Assembly: GCF_003265705.1 (NCBI RefSeq)
Contig: NW_020312817.1
Location: 50,133,589 to 50,197,588 of the forward strand
Source of the DNA: Callorhinus ursinus
Taxonomy: Eukaryota > Chordata > Mammalia > Carnivora > Otariidae
Length of the DNA: 64,000 bases
Direction of reading: 5' to 3'
Shown here piece after piece: positions 45,442 through 57,330 of the stretch. Made by a program: the position numbers and the translations under genes. Under the pieces are notes generated by a model. It was not told the DNA's origin and did not search any database. It saw only the letters and a list, made by a program, of their open reading frames with translations. Position 1 is the first letter of the stretch; every line of letters starts with the position of its first letter.

Positions 45442-48125
45442 AGAATAATAATTTTAAATCAATAATCTAACTTTAAACTGTAAGGAAAGAGAATAAAAAG
45501 AGCAAACTAAACCCAAAGCAAGCAGAAGTAAATCATAAAGATTAGAGTGGAGATAAATGAAATTGTGACTAGAAAAACAATAGAGATGGATAAATTCTTA
45601 TAAACACATACACTACAAAAACTGACTCAAGAAGAAACAAAATCTGAGTAGACTTACAACAAAGATATTGAATCAGCAATAAACATTCCCCCAAAGAAAA
45701 ACACGACTAGTGGCTTCACTGATGAATTCTACCAAACATTTAAAGAAAGTATCAATCATTGACACTAGTTCTTCCCAAACTCATCCAAAAAATAGAAGAT
45801 GAGGGACAATGTCCTAACTCATTTTATGAGGCGGCAGACAAAGGTATCTTAAGAAAACTATAGGTCAATATCCCTTAGAAATAGAGATGCAAAAGTCCTC
45901 TTCAAAATTCTAGCAAAGTGAATCCAGCAGCAGATGACAAGAATTACACATCAAGACAAAGGAATATTTAAGGACTTATCGCAGGAATGCAAGGTTGATT
46001 CATTAAATGATTATCAATATATACCATATTAATAGAATAAAAGAAAAAAAAAGACACATGTGATCATCCCAGTAGAAGCTGATGCATCTGGCAAAAGCCA
46101 CAACCCTTTTATGGTAAAATTACTCAACAAAAAAGAAAAAAAAAAGGGCACTTCCTTAACATGATAAAAGTCATATATAAAAACTCAAAGCTAACATCAT
46201 TTTCAAGGGTGAAAGGCTAAATGCTTTCCTTCTAAGATCATGAACAAGACTATGACGTCCACTTTTGCCACTTCTATGTGACACTGTTGGGTCTGGAAGT
46301 TCTAGCCAGACTAATTAGGCAAGAAAAATAAATAATGGGCACCCAAATTGGAAAGGAGTAAGTAAGACTATCTCTATTTACAGATGACATGATCTTATAT
46401 GTAGAAAATCCTAAAGAATCCACAAGAGAACTGTTAGGAGTTAACAAATGAATTCAGTAAAGTTACAGGGTACAAAACCAACATGCAAAAATTAATTATG
46501 TATCTATATACTAGCAATAAATAATGCAAACATGAAATTAAGAAAACAATTACACTTAAAATAGCATCAAAAAGAAAACTTACTAAAATTAATACGGAAT
46601 TTCAAGGGACTCTGAATAGCCAAAACAGTCTTAAAAAAGAAGAAAAAGTTGTAGGTCCTACACTTTCTGATTTCAAAATTAATTACAAAGATACAATAAA
46701 CTGAAACCAGCATGGTATTGGCATAAAGAAAGACATAACGACCAACAGAATAGGACAGAAAGCCCAGAAATAAGCCCTCACATATATGGTCAAATGATTT
46801 TTGATAAGGGTGCCAAGACCATTCAATGGGGAAAAGAGTGTTTTTTCAACAAATGGTGCTGGGACATGTAGATATCCACATGCAGAAGAATGAGTTGGAG
46901 ACTTACTTTGCACCATATACAAAAAATTGTCTCAAAATGGATTAAAAACCTAAACATGAGACCTAAAACCATAACCTCTTAGAAGAAAACAGAATAAAAC
47001 CTTAATGACATTGCATTTGGCAATGATTTCCTGGATATGACACCAAAAGCATAGGCACCAAGAGCAAAAATAGACAATTTGGATTATACCAAAATTAAAA
47101 ATGCCTGTGCATCCAAGGACAAAATCAACAGAGTGAAAAGGCAATCCACGGAGTAAGAAAGAATATTACAAATTAGGTAGAAGAGGCTAATATCCAGAAT
47201 ATATAAAGAACTCCTACAACTCAACAACAAACTTGAGTAAAAACCAGGCAAAGGACTTGAATAGGTATTTGTCCAGAGATGATATACAAATAACCAATAA
47301 GCACATAAAAATGTTCAACATCACTAATCATTAGAGAACTGCAAATTGAAATATAATGACATACCACTTCACGCCCATTAGGATGGCTACTATAAAGTAG
47401 TATATACTTAGTTTTGTAAGTTTTTTATAGTTATTTACTATAAAAAAACAAAACAAGTGTTGGCAAGGATGTGGAGAAATTGGAATCCTTGTGCACTGTT
47501 GGTGGGACTGTAAAATGGTGCAGCTGCTGTGGAAAACAGTATGGTGACTCCTCAAATAATTAAAAACAGAATTATATGATTCAGCCATTCCACTTCTGGC
47601 TATATACCCCCAAACTGAAAGCAGGCTCTTGAACAGATATTTGCACACCCATATCTGCAGCAACATTATTCACAATAGTCAAAAGATGGAGTAACCCAAC
47701 TGCCTATAGACAGCTGAATGGATAAACAAAATGTGCTATATACATATTACCATTTACCCTTAGAAAATAAGAAAATCCTGTTACATGCTACAGCATGGAT
47801 GAACCTTCAAGATATTTTACTAAATGAAATCAGCCTATTACTAAAAGACAAATAATATATGATTCCATTTATATGAGGTACCTAGAGTAGTCCAATTCTT
47901 AAAGACAGAAAGCAGAATGGTGGTTGCAAGGGGTTGAGCATAAGGTGGAACGAGGAGTTTGAGTGGGTATAGAGTTTCAGTTCTGCAAGATAAAAAAGAG
48001 TTCTGGAGATGGAGGATGGTAATGTTTGCACAGTGACAGGAATGTACCTAGTACCACCAAGGTGCACACTTAAAAATGGATAAGATGATAAATTTTGTTA
48101 TATGTATTTTACCACAATTAAGAAT

Positions 48126-49815
48126 AAAAAAAGAAAGAGAACAAGAAAATCAAATAAGAATAAATTTAACCATGAAGGTGCAAGACTTGGACAATGAAAA
48201 CTACAAAACATTGCTGGAAGAAATTAAAAACCTAAATAAATTGATAGACATTCTGTGTTCACAGACTGGAAGACTTAATGTTAAGATGGCAATAAACTCC
48301 AAACCAATCTACAGATTTGAACCAATTAACATCAAAATCCCAATGACCTTTTGGCAGAAATGGAAAAGCTGATCTTAAAATTCATTTGGAAATACAAAGG
48401 GGCTGAACAGCCAAAGGAGTCTTGAAAAAGAACAAAACTGGAGAACTCATGCATCTCAATTTTAAAACTTACTACAAAGATACAGTTATCAAAAACATTA
48501 CGGTAATGGAATACAGCTAAGCATGTAGATCAAAGGAATACAATGGAGGGCCCAGAAATAAACCTTCACATCTATTGTCAACTGATTTTTGACAAGAGTG
48601 CCAAGATCATTCGATGGGGATAGAATAGTCTTTTTAACTACTGGTGCTAAGACAACTGGATATCCATGTGGAAAAGAATGATGTCATATCATACACAAAA
48701 ATTAACCCAATATACATCAAATATGCAAAGGAAAGAGCTAACAAGTATAAAAGTCTTAAAAGAAAATATAGAGCTAAATCTTCAAGACTTTGGATTTGGC
48801 AATGGTTTCTTAGATATGACAACAAAAGCACAAGTAACAAAAGAAAAAATAGGATTTCATCAAAAGTAAATGGTTATGTATCAAGGACAGTAATAAGCTC
48901 TCCCAGAGAGTGGGAGCAAATATTTGCAAATTATATATTCAATAAGAATCTACAATCCAGAATATATAAAGAACTCTTGCTCAAAAACAAAAAGACAAAC
49001 AACTTAATTATAAGTGGGCAAAGACTTGAATAGATGTTTCTCCAAAGAACACATATATATATATATGGCCAACAAGCACACAAAAAGATGTTTAATGTCA
49101 TTAGCCATTAGGAAAGGGAAAGGCAAATCAAAACCACAATCAAAATGACAATGAGTATGAGATACCACTTCACACCTACTAGCATGGCAAAAAAACGCCA
49201 CAAAACAAAGTAAATAAAAAGTGCTGGTGAATGTGGAGAGATTGGAACCCTCAGACATTGCTGGTGGGAATATAAAATGGTGTATCCTCTACGGAAAACA
49301 GTTTGATAATTACTCAGTAAACTAAACACAGAATTACCATACGACCCAGTACTTCCACTCCTAAGTATATACCCAAAAGAACTGTACACAGCTGTTTAAA
49401 TAAAAAGTGGTATACAGTAGCCAAAAGATGGAAACAACCTAAATGTCCATGAACAGATGAATGGATAAATAAAATGTAGTATATACTCGCAATGAAGTAT
49501 TATTCAGCCATAAAAAGCAATAAAGTACTGATACATGCTAGGACATGGATGAATCTCAAAAATATGCTAAAGTGATAGAAGTCTGACATAAAGGTCATAT
49601 ATTGTATGATTCCATTTATATGAAATATACAGACTAGGCACCAGAGAGTGAGTGCTTAACGATTATGAAGTGTCTACCAGAGGGATGAAAAAGTACACAA
49701 ACCAGATAGTGGTGCTGATGTAAAACACTGTAAAACTCAGTGTCACTGAACCGTATACTTTAAAATGGTTAAAACTGTAAACTTTATGTAAAGTGTGTGT
49801 TTCACCACACACAAA
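48126..49815 (+). mobile_element. L1 ORF2 tail and 3' end, second copy in tandem
   Basis: Immediately after the end of the previous L1 a second forward L1 begins within ORF2 (TTGGACAATGAAAACTACAA, CCAATGACCTTTTGGCAGAA) and runs to a terminus near 49815. Longer open pieces (48076-48372 and 48644-49033) are L1 fragments, not genes. Confidence 0.82.
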
Positions 49816-50798
49816 AAAACCCTCTATCAAGATCTTTTTTCCCTATCTCCTCTATGGAACAAAAAGCCTTCATCTGTATCATTCCCGATTCTTCACCTAC
49901 TTTAAAGAAAAAAAGTCATATTGTACTATTTATACATGTAATCATTATCATTTAATACCTACCAAAAACTCAATTATGAGAAATATTTATGGCAAATTGT
50001 CTGAATGCCTTGTGTCTCCTTTCCTCTAGACAAGTGGTCTCTAAATTTTTTGATCATGTAGTCCTACTGATAAAGTATTTTTGAGCACAAATCACCGAAG
50101 CAGATATTTATTTATAAAGTTTTAAATTATGACTGTACTCATATATTATAAAAGATATATAGAAATATAAATTTTAAAAGGTTGAGAAAAATAAATATAA
50201 ATCTAACATTTTTTTTTTAACACCTTTCTTTCTGTACCCTAATGACCCATTCTGCAAGCATCCTTCTTTGGAGAGCACTCCTTTAGATACCCTAAATTTT
50301 ATTCTTGGGTTAAAGTAATAGTCTGCACTCGCTGACCCCTTGAAATCTACCTTTACCGAACTCCCTAACCTAAGGTCATATTAACCTTACGGGTGTTGTT
50401 ACCGAATCTCTTGTAAGGATGGTGTTGAAGACTCTTATATACACCGTGTGCCTTCTTTATGAGGATAGATAAGAGAAATTTCTCTTAGGTCTTAGTATCA
50501 GAAATATCTATAATGCTTTTGAAAATTTAGTTTGTTTTTATATTACAGACTTACGTAATTGATCACAAAATTCTAGCAACACCAACTGCTAGAAAATAAA
50601 GCGAAATTTGTGGCTCACTTCTAGCAACCATACCCACATGTATATTGCTCTCCCAACTTGTCTTCCCATCACTCACAACCCTTCATTTGTTTATTTTTAA
50701 AAATCATGTTGTAGCTCACCCCTCCCTGGCTTCAATTTAATTTTCTATTGTTCTAATTCTTCATTTACTAAAAAAAAAAAAATCATTATTTTATTACT

Positions 50799-50852
50799 TA
50801 TATATGTGTGTGTGTATATATATATATGTGTATGTGTATATCTATGTATGTG
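50799..50852. repeat. TA/TG simple repeat
   Basis: Alternating TATATG, TGTG and TATA units. They give apparent short open frames that have no meaning. Confidence 0.85.
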
Positions 50853-51221
50853 TTTAAAAGCACCTCAAAATTTCTTGAAAGACAGGGAGGAACGAATAAA
50901 CAAAAAAAACCAGGCACTATTGTTCAGAATGGAGATCATCCTAAATTGGAAGCTCCCCTGTGCCAGGGGTACACTTTGCAGATTCTGAAGCATTTAGCAG
51001 CAAAGCCCTTCGTCCAAAGGGCAATTCGTAACTGAGTTTTGATGAAAAGAATGACAACTCACAATAGCACTGTACTACACTTTCTCACTCTTTTCCAGTT
51101 GGTAAGAAATGTTAAAGTGAGGAAAGGGCAATTGGCTTTTTGTTCACCTGTGTGCAAAGCTTAACTAAAAAGTCCATGAAAAAGGCAGTCACAATGCCAG
51201 ATGGAATTTGTAGCCATGTAC

Positions 51222-52384
51222 CTGGATGTGTTTCCTTCTGGTGTGCTCAGAAGTCATTTGGGGATGACCCGTATTCAATGCTTTCTTGTTCTTCTTGTTC
51301 CGCCTCTCAAAGTATCTTCTCTGATGGTCGGTGAGGCTGCTGTATAATTTAATTCGCCTGGGTGACAGACAAACTCTTTCCTGGCCAAAAGCTTGGATCA
51401 GTCGGGCTGTGTCAATGGTAGAAATAGAGCTGCTCCTCTCATGCAAAGCCACCTCTCTATCTGTTTGGGTCAATATATCTGATTCCACAGGAGAAGTGGT
51501 GGTGGAAACGATGTTGGTGGGGGTGTCTGTGAGCAGCTCACTCTCCTCTGAGGGTCTAGAATCTGAAGAAGTATTGTTTTTATAATGAAAACTTGGCTGT
51601 TTTCTCAGGATATACTTATCAAATTTAATCTGTTCAATTTTAATCTGATTGGGTTTCCCAGCTTGATGAGTAGAAAGCACCTTGCTTTTTTTAAGCTCTC
51701 CTGCAGTTTTATGGAATTTCTCTAGGCTCTTATACCGCTTCTTTTTCTGAAGCTTGTTTTTCTGCTGTTGCTGTCTACCACTCCATTCCTTAACATCTCG
51801 TTCCCCTTTGCTGTCATCCTGTGTGCTTTCAGAGGTCCGGAGAGAGTATGTGATGGGATTCTGAAGAAGTTTAGCCAAACGATCAAGTCGCTCCACCAAG
51901 GATAGTTCTTTCCTGTCACTGAACTCAGGAGGTTTCTGTTGCCTCTTTCGTTCCTGATACTTGTTCCAGAGTTCATTCAAACTCACAGTGTGCTGAGCTG
52001 TTGGCTGTGGGGTGACATTATGATCCTTTTTTTGATCATTAATTTGTTTGTCACTTTTTGGATAATCTCTAGCCCGACTTTTAGCAGTATGCATCACTTC
52101 GTTTTCCAAGTTTACATTGATACTGAGGCTCTCTATTCTGGTATAATCTGCCTTTGTCTTTTCCATGTTTTGATGAGGGGAAGGAAGACGGGTGTGTTCT
52201 CTTTGTTTGTCTGGATGATGCTGAAAGACATCTTTCCAAGAATGTCTCATGAAAACACTCCTCCCTAAGGATTCATGGCAAAAATCTTGATCACTTGGTA
52301 GGTGCACTGGATGATGAAAGTAAAACTTGGCCGACCTGAAGACAGAATGGGTAGTATTTTCAAATTCTGAATGACATTTGGACT
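51222..52384 (-). CDS. ALMS1: ALMS1 large coding exon (human exon 16 equivalent), internal
   Basis: This internal exon of ALMS1 is 1163 nt long and encodes 387 full codons after two bases that complete a codon begun upstream. ALMS1 is a very large protein of centrosomes and ciliary basal bodies; its loss causes Alström syndrome in humans. I recognise the exon from conserved stretches such as VERLDRLAKLLQNP, IKIEQIKFDKYIL, DILTQTDREVALHERSSS and DTARLIQAFG. The product is charged and low in complexity, with a Q4 run followed by a lysine-rich stretch, and no membrane segment or signal peptide. The acceptor is a long pyrimidine tract ending TTTTCAG. The donor is CACATCCAG|GTACAT, which is weak at positions +4 to +6. 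Reading continues open past the donor to a stop at 51189-51191, but homology ends exactly at the splice site. The frame exits in phase 0 and joins the exon at 23481. The GTG at 52307 is not an initiator. Confidence 0.96.
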
Positions 52385-52586
52385 CTGAAAAGGAGAAAGA
52401 AAAAGATTTTAAAGGACTTTCAAAATATTTGCATTCCGTTTAGAAATGATATTCACACTTAATTCTCTAGATAGAGAACAAAGACCTAAGGAAAGAACAG
52501 TTTTAGCTAAAGTTTCAGGAAATTCACTGCCTACACAAAGGATTCTAGCCATGTGCCTACAGGCCAGATGACACAATAAAACTTTA

Positions 52587-52780
52587 TTTTTTTTTTTTAA
52601 AGATTTATTTATTTGAGAGAGTGAGAATGAGAGAGAGAGAGCACATGAGGAGGGGAGGGTGAGAGGGAGAAGCAGGCTCCCCCCGAGCAGGGAGCCCGAT
52701 GCGGGACTCGATCCCGGGACTCCAGGATCATGACCTGAGCCGAAAGCAGTCGCTTAACCAACTGAGCCACCCAGGCGCCC
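52587..52780 (-). mobile_element. SINEC full-length
   Basis: Reverse SINE with a perfect 17-bp target duplication GACACAATAAAACTTTA at 52570-52586 and 52781-52797. It lies 200 nt upstream of the large ALMS1 exon, sense to the gene. Confidence 0.95.
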
Positions 52781-53190
52781 GACACAATAAAACTTTAAAG
52801 GACTGAGGGTCAAAAGACTTGGATTCTAGGTTAGATTCTGCCATAGACTGGCTGTGTGACCTTAGGAAGGTACTTTAGTTCTCTGGATTATAACAGCAAC
52901 TGTTATATATTCACTGCCTGCTACATGTGGAATATTACGATATGTGCGCTCTATCTTTTTTCCTTTCAATTTAATCTTGTTGATAAAACAGAAGGAGGTA
53001 CTGTTAACCTTATTTTCAGCTAAGAAACCTGAGATTTCATTTTCATCATCAGTAATTAAACAGGTGGGATTAAAAAAAACTCTTCATGTGTCTTAGAGGC
53101 TTTTAAAATTCCTTTCTCTGAACCATCTTCACATTTCCCCCCAATTTTTTTTATTGTGGTAAAATACACCTAACATAAAATTTACCATCT

Positions 53191-53353
53191 GTGGGTGCCT
53201 GGGTGGCTCAGTTGGTTAAGCGACTGCCTTCGGCTCTGGTCATGATCCTGGAGTCCCGGGATTGAGTCCCACTTCTCCCTCTGACCCTCCCCCCTCTCAT
53301 GCTCTCTATCTCATTCTCTCTTTCAAATAAATAAATAAATAAAACCTTTAAAA
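53191..53353 (+). mobile_element. SINEC with internal deletion
   Basis: Forward SINE missing part of the middle (the GGGCTCCCTGCTC segment). Target duplication AAATTTACCATCT lies at 53178-53190 and 53354-53366. Confidence 0.92.
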
Positions 53354-53679
53354 AAATTTACCATCTTCATCTTCAGTTTTTGACAGTCATTATTCTAATG
53401 TCAAAACAGGCATTTTTAGATATAAGAACATCTTACAATTATAAACCCTAACTGTAAACAATAATATACACATTTCTGGAGTTCCAAGTCATGTGTAAAA
53501 ACAAAGATATATACATGCAACAAAGTAACACTTGTGACTATGGGATCCTTTTTGCCCACACTATAGATTAGTGGCAACCAGAATTTTCATTACTCTGAGA
53601 ATCCCTAAGACATTTCCCCAGACTACAGTAAGATACATGGATCTGCTTTTATACCTAAAGTATAAAGACTCTCAAACCT

Positions 53680-54305
53680 CCCAACAAACAAAAGTCCAGG
53701 ACCAGATAGCTTCACTGGTAAATTCTATCAACATTTAAAGAATACAAAATCTTCTCAAAGTCTTCCAAAACGTACAAGAGGAGGGAACACTTCCAAACTC
53801 ATTTTATGAGGCCACTATTACCCTGACAAGGACACTACAAGACAAGAAAATTACAAGCCAATATCCTTAATGAACACAGGAGCAAAAATCCTCAACAAAA
53901 TATTAGCATATATATAAAAAGGATCATACATCATGATCAAGTGGGATTTATTGCAGGGATTCAAGGATGGTTTAACATCCACAATTCAATCAATGTGATA
54001 TACCAAACTAACAAAATGAAGGACAAAAATCATATATCATCTCAACAGATGCAGAAAAAGTATTTGAGAAAATTCAATATCCATTCATGACAAAAACTCT
54101 CAACAAAATAGGTATAGAAGGAATGTACCTCAACGTAATGCAGGTCATATATGACAAGACCATAGCTGACATCATACTCAATGGTAAAAAACTGAAAGCC
54201 TTTCCTTTAAGATCAGGAACAAGACAAGGATACCTACTCTTGCCACTTTTATTCAACATGCTACTGGAAGCCCTGGCCAGAGTAATTAAGCAAGAAAAAG
54301 GCGGG
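53680..54305 (+). mobile_element. Old L1 RT-domain fragment
   Basis: Forward L1 ORF2 text. 54087-54305 reads openly [20 protein letters not shown], then [20 protein letters not shown], the RT palm region before the catalytic loop. It ends abruptly at a G-rich run. Confidence 0.85.
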
Positions 54306-54639
54306 GGGGGGGAGTCACCCATTCCTGTCCTCTTCCAATCTGTTCTTCAAACAGTAATCTTCAAAAATGTAAACTGGACCTATCATTTTCTATTTAACAA
54401 CTTTCTCTTACTCTTAGAACAAAACTCAAACTCCTTAATGAGGTGTACATGTACCTCACTATGCATTACTCTCCTCCTTGATAATTATATTCCAATTATG
54501 CTGGCCTTTCCCCTTGTTTCATTAAGTAGCATAAGCAAAGGCATAAAAGTGGGAAAGCACTAAGCAAATAGTTGAGTGTAAACATTCAGTTTATGTGGCT
54601 ATACAATTTATAAGTAAAGGCAACAGATAAAATAAGGTA

Positions 54640-55401
54640 GGAAAGGTTACTTGGGACCAACAGAACAGAGAGCCCAGAAATAAATCCACCCACATATGGT
54701 CAACTGACCTTCAATAAGAGTGCTTAGAATACCCAGAGGGGAAAGAACAGGCTCTTGAACAAATCGTGTTAGAAAACTAGATATCCATAGGCAAAAGAAT
54801 GAAATGGACCCTTACCTTGCACCATACACAAAAATCAACTCAAGGGGTACCTGGGTGGCTCAGCTGGTTAGGCATCTGCCATCAGCTAGGGTCATGATCT
54901 CAGGGTTCTGGGATCGAGTCCTGGGTCAGGCTACCTGCTCAGCAGGGAGTCTGCTTCTTACTCTTTCTCTGCCCCTCCCCTGCTCATGCTCTGTCTCTCA
55001 AAATCTTAAAAAAAAAATCAACTCAAAATGGATTACAGGCTTAAATGTAAGACCTGAAACTATAAAACTCCTAGAAGAAAACAAAGGGGAAAAGTTTCAC
55101 GACACTGATCTTGGGAATGATTTCATGGATGTGACCCCAAAAGCACAGGCAACAAAAACAAAAATAAACAAGCAGGACTACCTCAAAATAAAAAGGTTCT
55201 ACACAGAAAAGGAAAAAATAAACAAAGTGAAAGGGCAACATATGGAATGGGAAAATATGTGCATACTGTATATCTGAGATGAGGTTAATCTCCAAAATAT
55301 ATAAAGAATTCATATAACTCAGTAGTAAAACAATAATCCAGCAGAAAAACTGGGCAAAGGACTTGAACAGACATTTCCTCAAAGAAGACATATAAATGGC
55401 C
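54640..55401 (+). mobile_element. Old L1 ORF2 tail, interrupted by a SINE
   Basis: Forward L1 (CAGAACAGAGAGCCCAGAAA, GGGAATGATTTCATGGATGT, GACTTGAACAGACATTTCCT) ending at a microsatellite. About 330 bp of unrelated sequence separate it from the RT fragment. Confidence 0.82.
54844..55012 (+). mobile_element. SINEC
   Basis: Forward SINE with target duplication AAAAATCAACTCAA at 54830-54843 and 55013-55026. Confidence 0.94.
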
Positions 55402-55470
55402 AAAAGAAAGAAAGAAAGAACGAACGAACGAACGAACGGTAGGTAGGTAGGTAGGTAGGTAGGTAGGTAG
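55402..55470. repeat. Compound GAAA / GAAC / GTAG tetranucleotide repeat
   Basis: Three successive tetranucleotide phases, GAAA, then GAAC, then GTAG, each with several perfect units. Confidence 0.93.
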
Positions 55471-55681
55471 ATATTTGGGGACAAATTATGTGGAGCCTGG
55501 AACACTAGCCTAAGGACCTTAACTTTATTCTTAATGGAAATTAAGACCCACTATACCATTTTGAGTAGAGGAGTAACATGATTATGGCTGTATTTCAAGA
55601 AGGATACCATAGGAACAGGATAAAAGAAGCAAAATTTCGAAGGGCCAGATAGAATACATTAAAAAATAAAGCAAAAATATG

Positions 55682-55908
55682 GAGTGCCTGGGTGGCTCAG
55701 TTGGTTAAGTGACCAACTCTTGATTTCGGCTCAGGTCACGATCTTGTCTCAGGTCATGATCTCAGGGTTATGAGATCCAGCCATGTGTTGGGCTTGCACT
55801 CAGCAAGGAGTCTGCTTGAGATCCTCTCTCCCTCTCTTTCTGTCCCTCCCCCCCAGCTCATGCTCACTCTCGCGTTCTCTCTCAAATAATCTTTTTTTTT
55901 TTTTTAAA
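55682..55908 (+). mobile_element. SINEC, older variant with internal duplication
   Basis: Forward SINE (CCAACTCTTGATTTCGGCTC head). The segment around CTCAGGTCAYGATCT occurs twice in it (near 55730 and 55758). A flanking AAAGCAAAARTA duplication is likely. Confidence 0.88.
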
Positions 55909-56116
55909 AAAAGCAAAAGTAAAAGAATGAGGAAACAGGTAACATTACTGTAACATATATTTGTTTTCTAATATCAGTATTTTTAATCAACACAGTCCCA
56001 CTGACTGGGGGCTGAAGTAAAATATATAGTAAAGAGTAGAAAATGAGCAAGCTGAGTTCACTGAGTATAATGGACTCAATGAATGATGAGACTAGATAAT
56101 CGTTATCTCATGGCAC

Positions 56117-56229
56117 CCCCCCTTTTTTTTTAAAGCCCCAGTGTGGGCTTGAACTCATGACCCTGAGATCAAGACCTGAGCTGAGATCAAAAGTCATATG
56201 CTTAACCAACTGAGCTACCCAGGGACCCC
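56117..56229 (-). mobile_element. tRNA-derived SINE, short old variant
   Basis: Reverse copy without the CT-rich region. A diverged target duplication YATGGCAC lies on both sides (56109-56116, 56231-56238). Confidence 0.82.
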
Positions 56230-56339
56230 TTATGGCACTTCTTTAAGAGTAAAGGTCAAATCAGTTGAAGTGGTTATCTGATTACTTCTGATAATGCATT
56301 AGTTTTATACATAGCACTCACAAAATTCCCCCCAAATAC

Positions 56340-56792
56340 ATCCAAATATATTAAAAATATGATATACCACTTTTTAAAAATTAAAGTTAAACATGTTCAT
56401 TGTAAAATATTCAAATAATGCAGAGAATTTAAGGTGAAAAAGGTCTCCCTGCTATTCCTAAGCCCCCGGCCCAGTTTCCAGTAATAGCAACTATTAAGCA
56501 GGTTTTGTATATCCATTTAGATAAAATCCTGCTAAGTAATGCAAAAATATCTGTTCAATGAAAAAAATATTTTATGTAAATGCAAACATTTTATACTAAT
56601 TGATTTGACATACCATAATTTAACTAGATATTTAGGTTGTTTCCAATGGTTTATTCTGAAGAATGCTGCAGTGAATGTCTTTATGTGTGGTGTGTGTATG
56701 TATGATTTTATATGTTTGGTACAACTTTATGTGTCTAACTCCTGCGAGTGGAAATGCTGGGTGAAAGGGACATTTATTTCAGTTTTAGTCAG
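56340..56792 (-). mobile_element. Old L1 3' region, left part of an interrupted copy
   Basis: Complement of an old L1 3' region (TTTAGGTTGTTTCCAATGGT, GAAGAATGCTGCAGTGAATG). It resumes after the LTR at 57331 with GATATTGCCAAACTGCCC. Confidence 0.68.
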
Positions 56793-57325
56793 TGTTGAGA
56801 GTTTAGATAAAGTGGTCCATAATATTACTGCCTCAGCATCCATTTTGTGGGGGCAAGTGACCTGCAGGGGCTTTGAACTGATACTAGTCCCTCCCTTGAA
56901 TGCATGCCCTAGAGAACAACCTGCAGAGTCAAAAGTAAATTTAGTTCCCTATATGATTTCCCCAAAAATCCTTGTGATAAGCAGTCTCCCCCACCTCCCA
57001 GGGCCTTTTCATATGCACCCCCACTTAGATAAAACCCCTGCCAAGCTTACCAAAATACTGTTATTTCTGATTTTGAACCGACCAATCCAGCCTTAGCCTA
57101 GGAACCCCAAACAGCTCCACCTGTAGACCCCAATAAAAGCATGTACTCTCTCTGCCTGCACCCTGCCTTGACCTCCCTGTGTAGCCCCCCAAAGCATGCC
57201 ATGTACCTCCTCTAGGACCTGTGAATAATAAACTTCTCTAATTCAATTTCCCTGTGCTCTTTTGTTGAGCCATTGGACATCCCAGAGCTCTACTTAACAA
57301 ATGTTAATTTAATAAACTCACAACA
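56793..57325 (+). mobile_element. Solo LTR of an endogenous retrovirus (ERV1-like)
   Basis: 533 bp bounded by TGTTGAGAG and CTCACAACA, nearly perfect inverted ends with the TG...CA termini of LTRs. A 5-bp target duplication, GTCAG at 56788-56792 and GTTAG at 57326-57330, flanks it. Inside are a CCAAT-type box (CGACCAATCC, near 57080), a TATA-like AATAAAAG (57132-57139) and an AATAAA (57227-57232), the usual order of U3 and R signals. No viral genes accompany it. It sits within an old L1, in intron 15 and antisense to ALMS1. The ERV1 assignment is by general look only. Confidence 0.82.
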
Positions 57326-57330
57326 GTTAG

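Larger units (their letters stand above)
41200..48125 (+). mobile_element. Old, nearly complete L1 with many nested insertions
   Basis: One forward element can be followed from the ORF1 region (about 41440-42410: CCAGAGCAGTTCAACAGTGT, ACACCAAGACACATAATAAT, GCCCTACAAGAAATGCTAAA), through the inter-ORF region (42415-43370), the ORF2 endonuclease start (about 43370-43470, resuming at 44552-45170), the RT region (45700-46500) and the tail to about 48125. Every reading frame is broken. Nested within are three SINEs, a mariner-type element, a short L1 3' end and an unidentified segment. The 5' limit is uncertain and may lie nearer 40.1 kb. Confidence 0.82.
23482..51221 (-). other. ALMS1 intron 16 (27.7 kb)
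   Basis: Very large intron bounded by donor GTACAT and acceptor TTTTCCAG. Most of it is L1 debris and SINEs, listed separately. Stretches in which I see nothing I recognise are 23482-24453, 24852-25465, 25550-25975, 27180-27950, 28665-29785, 31720-34180 (possibly old L1 in part), 36215-36489, 40025-41200 and 49820-50780. No open frame in these resembles a known protein. Confidence 0.85.

Noticed and set aside
48644..49033. 129-codon open frame on the plus strand
   Set aside because: It is a piece of L1 ORF2 tail with frame breaks on either side.
51189..51221. Open frame continuing past the end of the large ALMS1 exon to a stop
   Set aside because: Homology ends at the GT at 51221-51220, and the phase matches the exon at 23481. 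The extra residues are intron read-through.
52305..52307. GTG as a start codon of the large open frame
   Set aside because: Conserved coding sequence continues upstream to a clear acceptor at 52384; this is an internal exon.
54087..54563. 158-codon open frame on the plus strand
   Set aside because: The first part is an L1 RT fragment. The rest is unrelated sequence after a G-rich junction.
56539..57096. 185-codon open frame on the plus strand
   Set aside because: It runs across the border between an old L1 and a solo LTR, so it cannot be one conserved gene.
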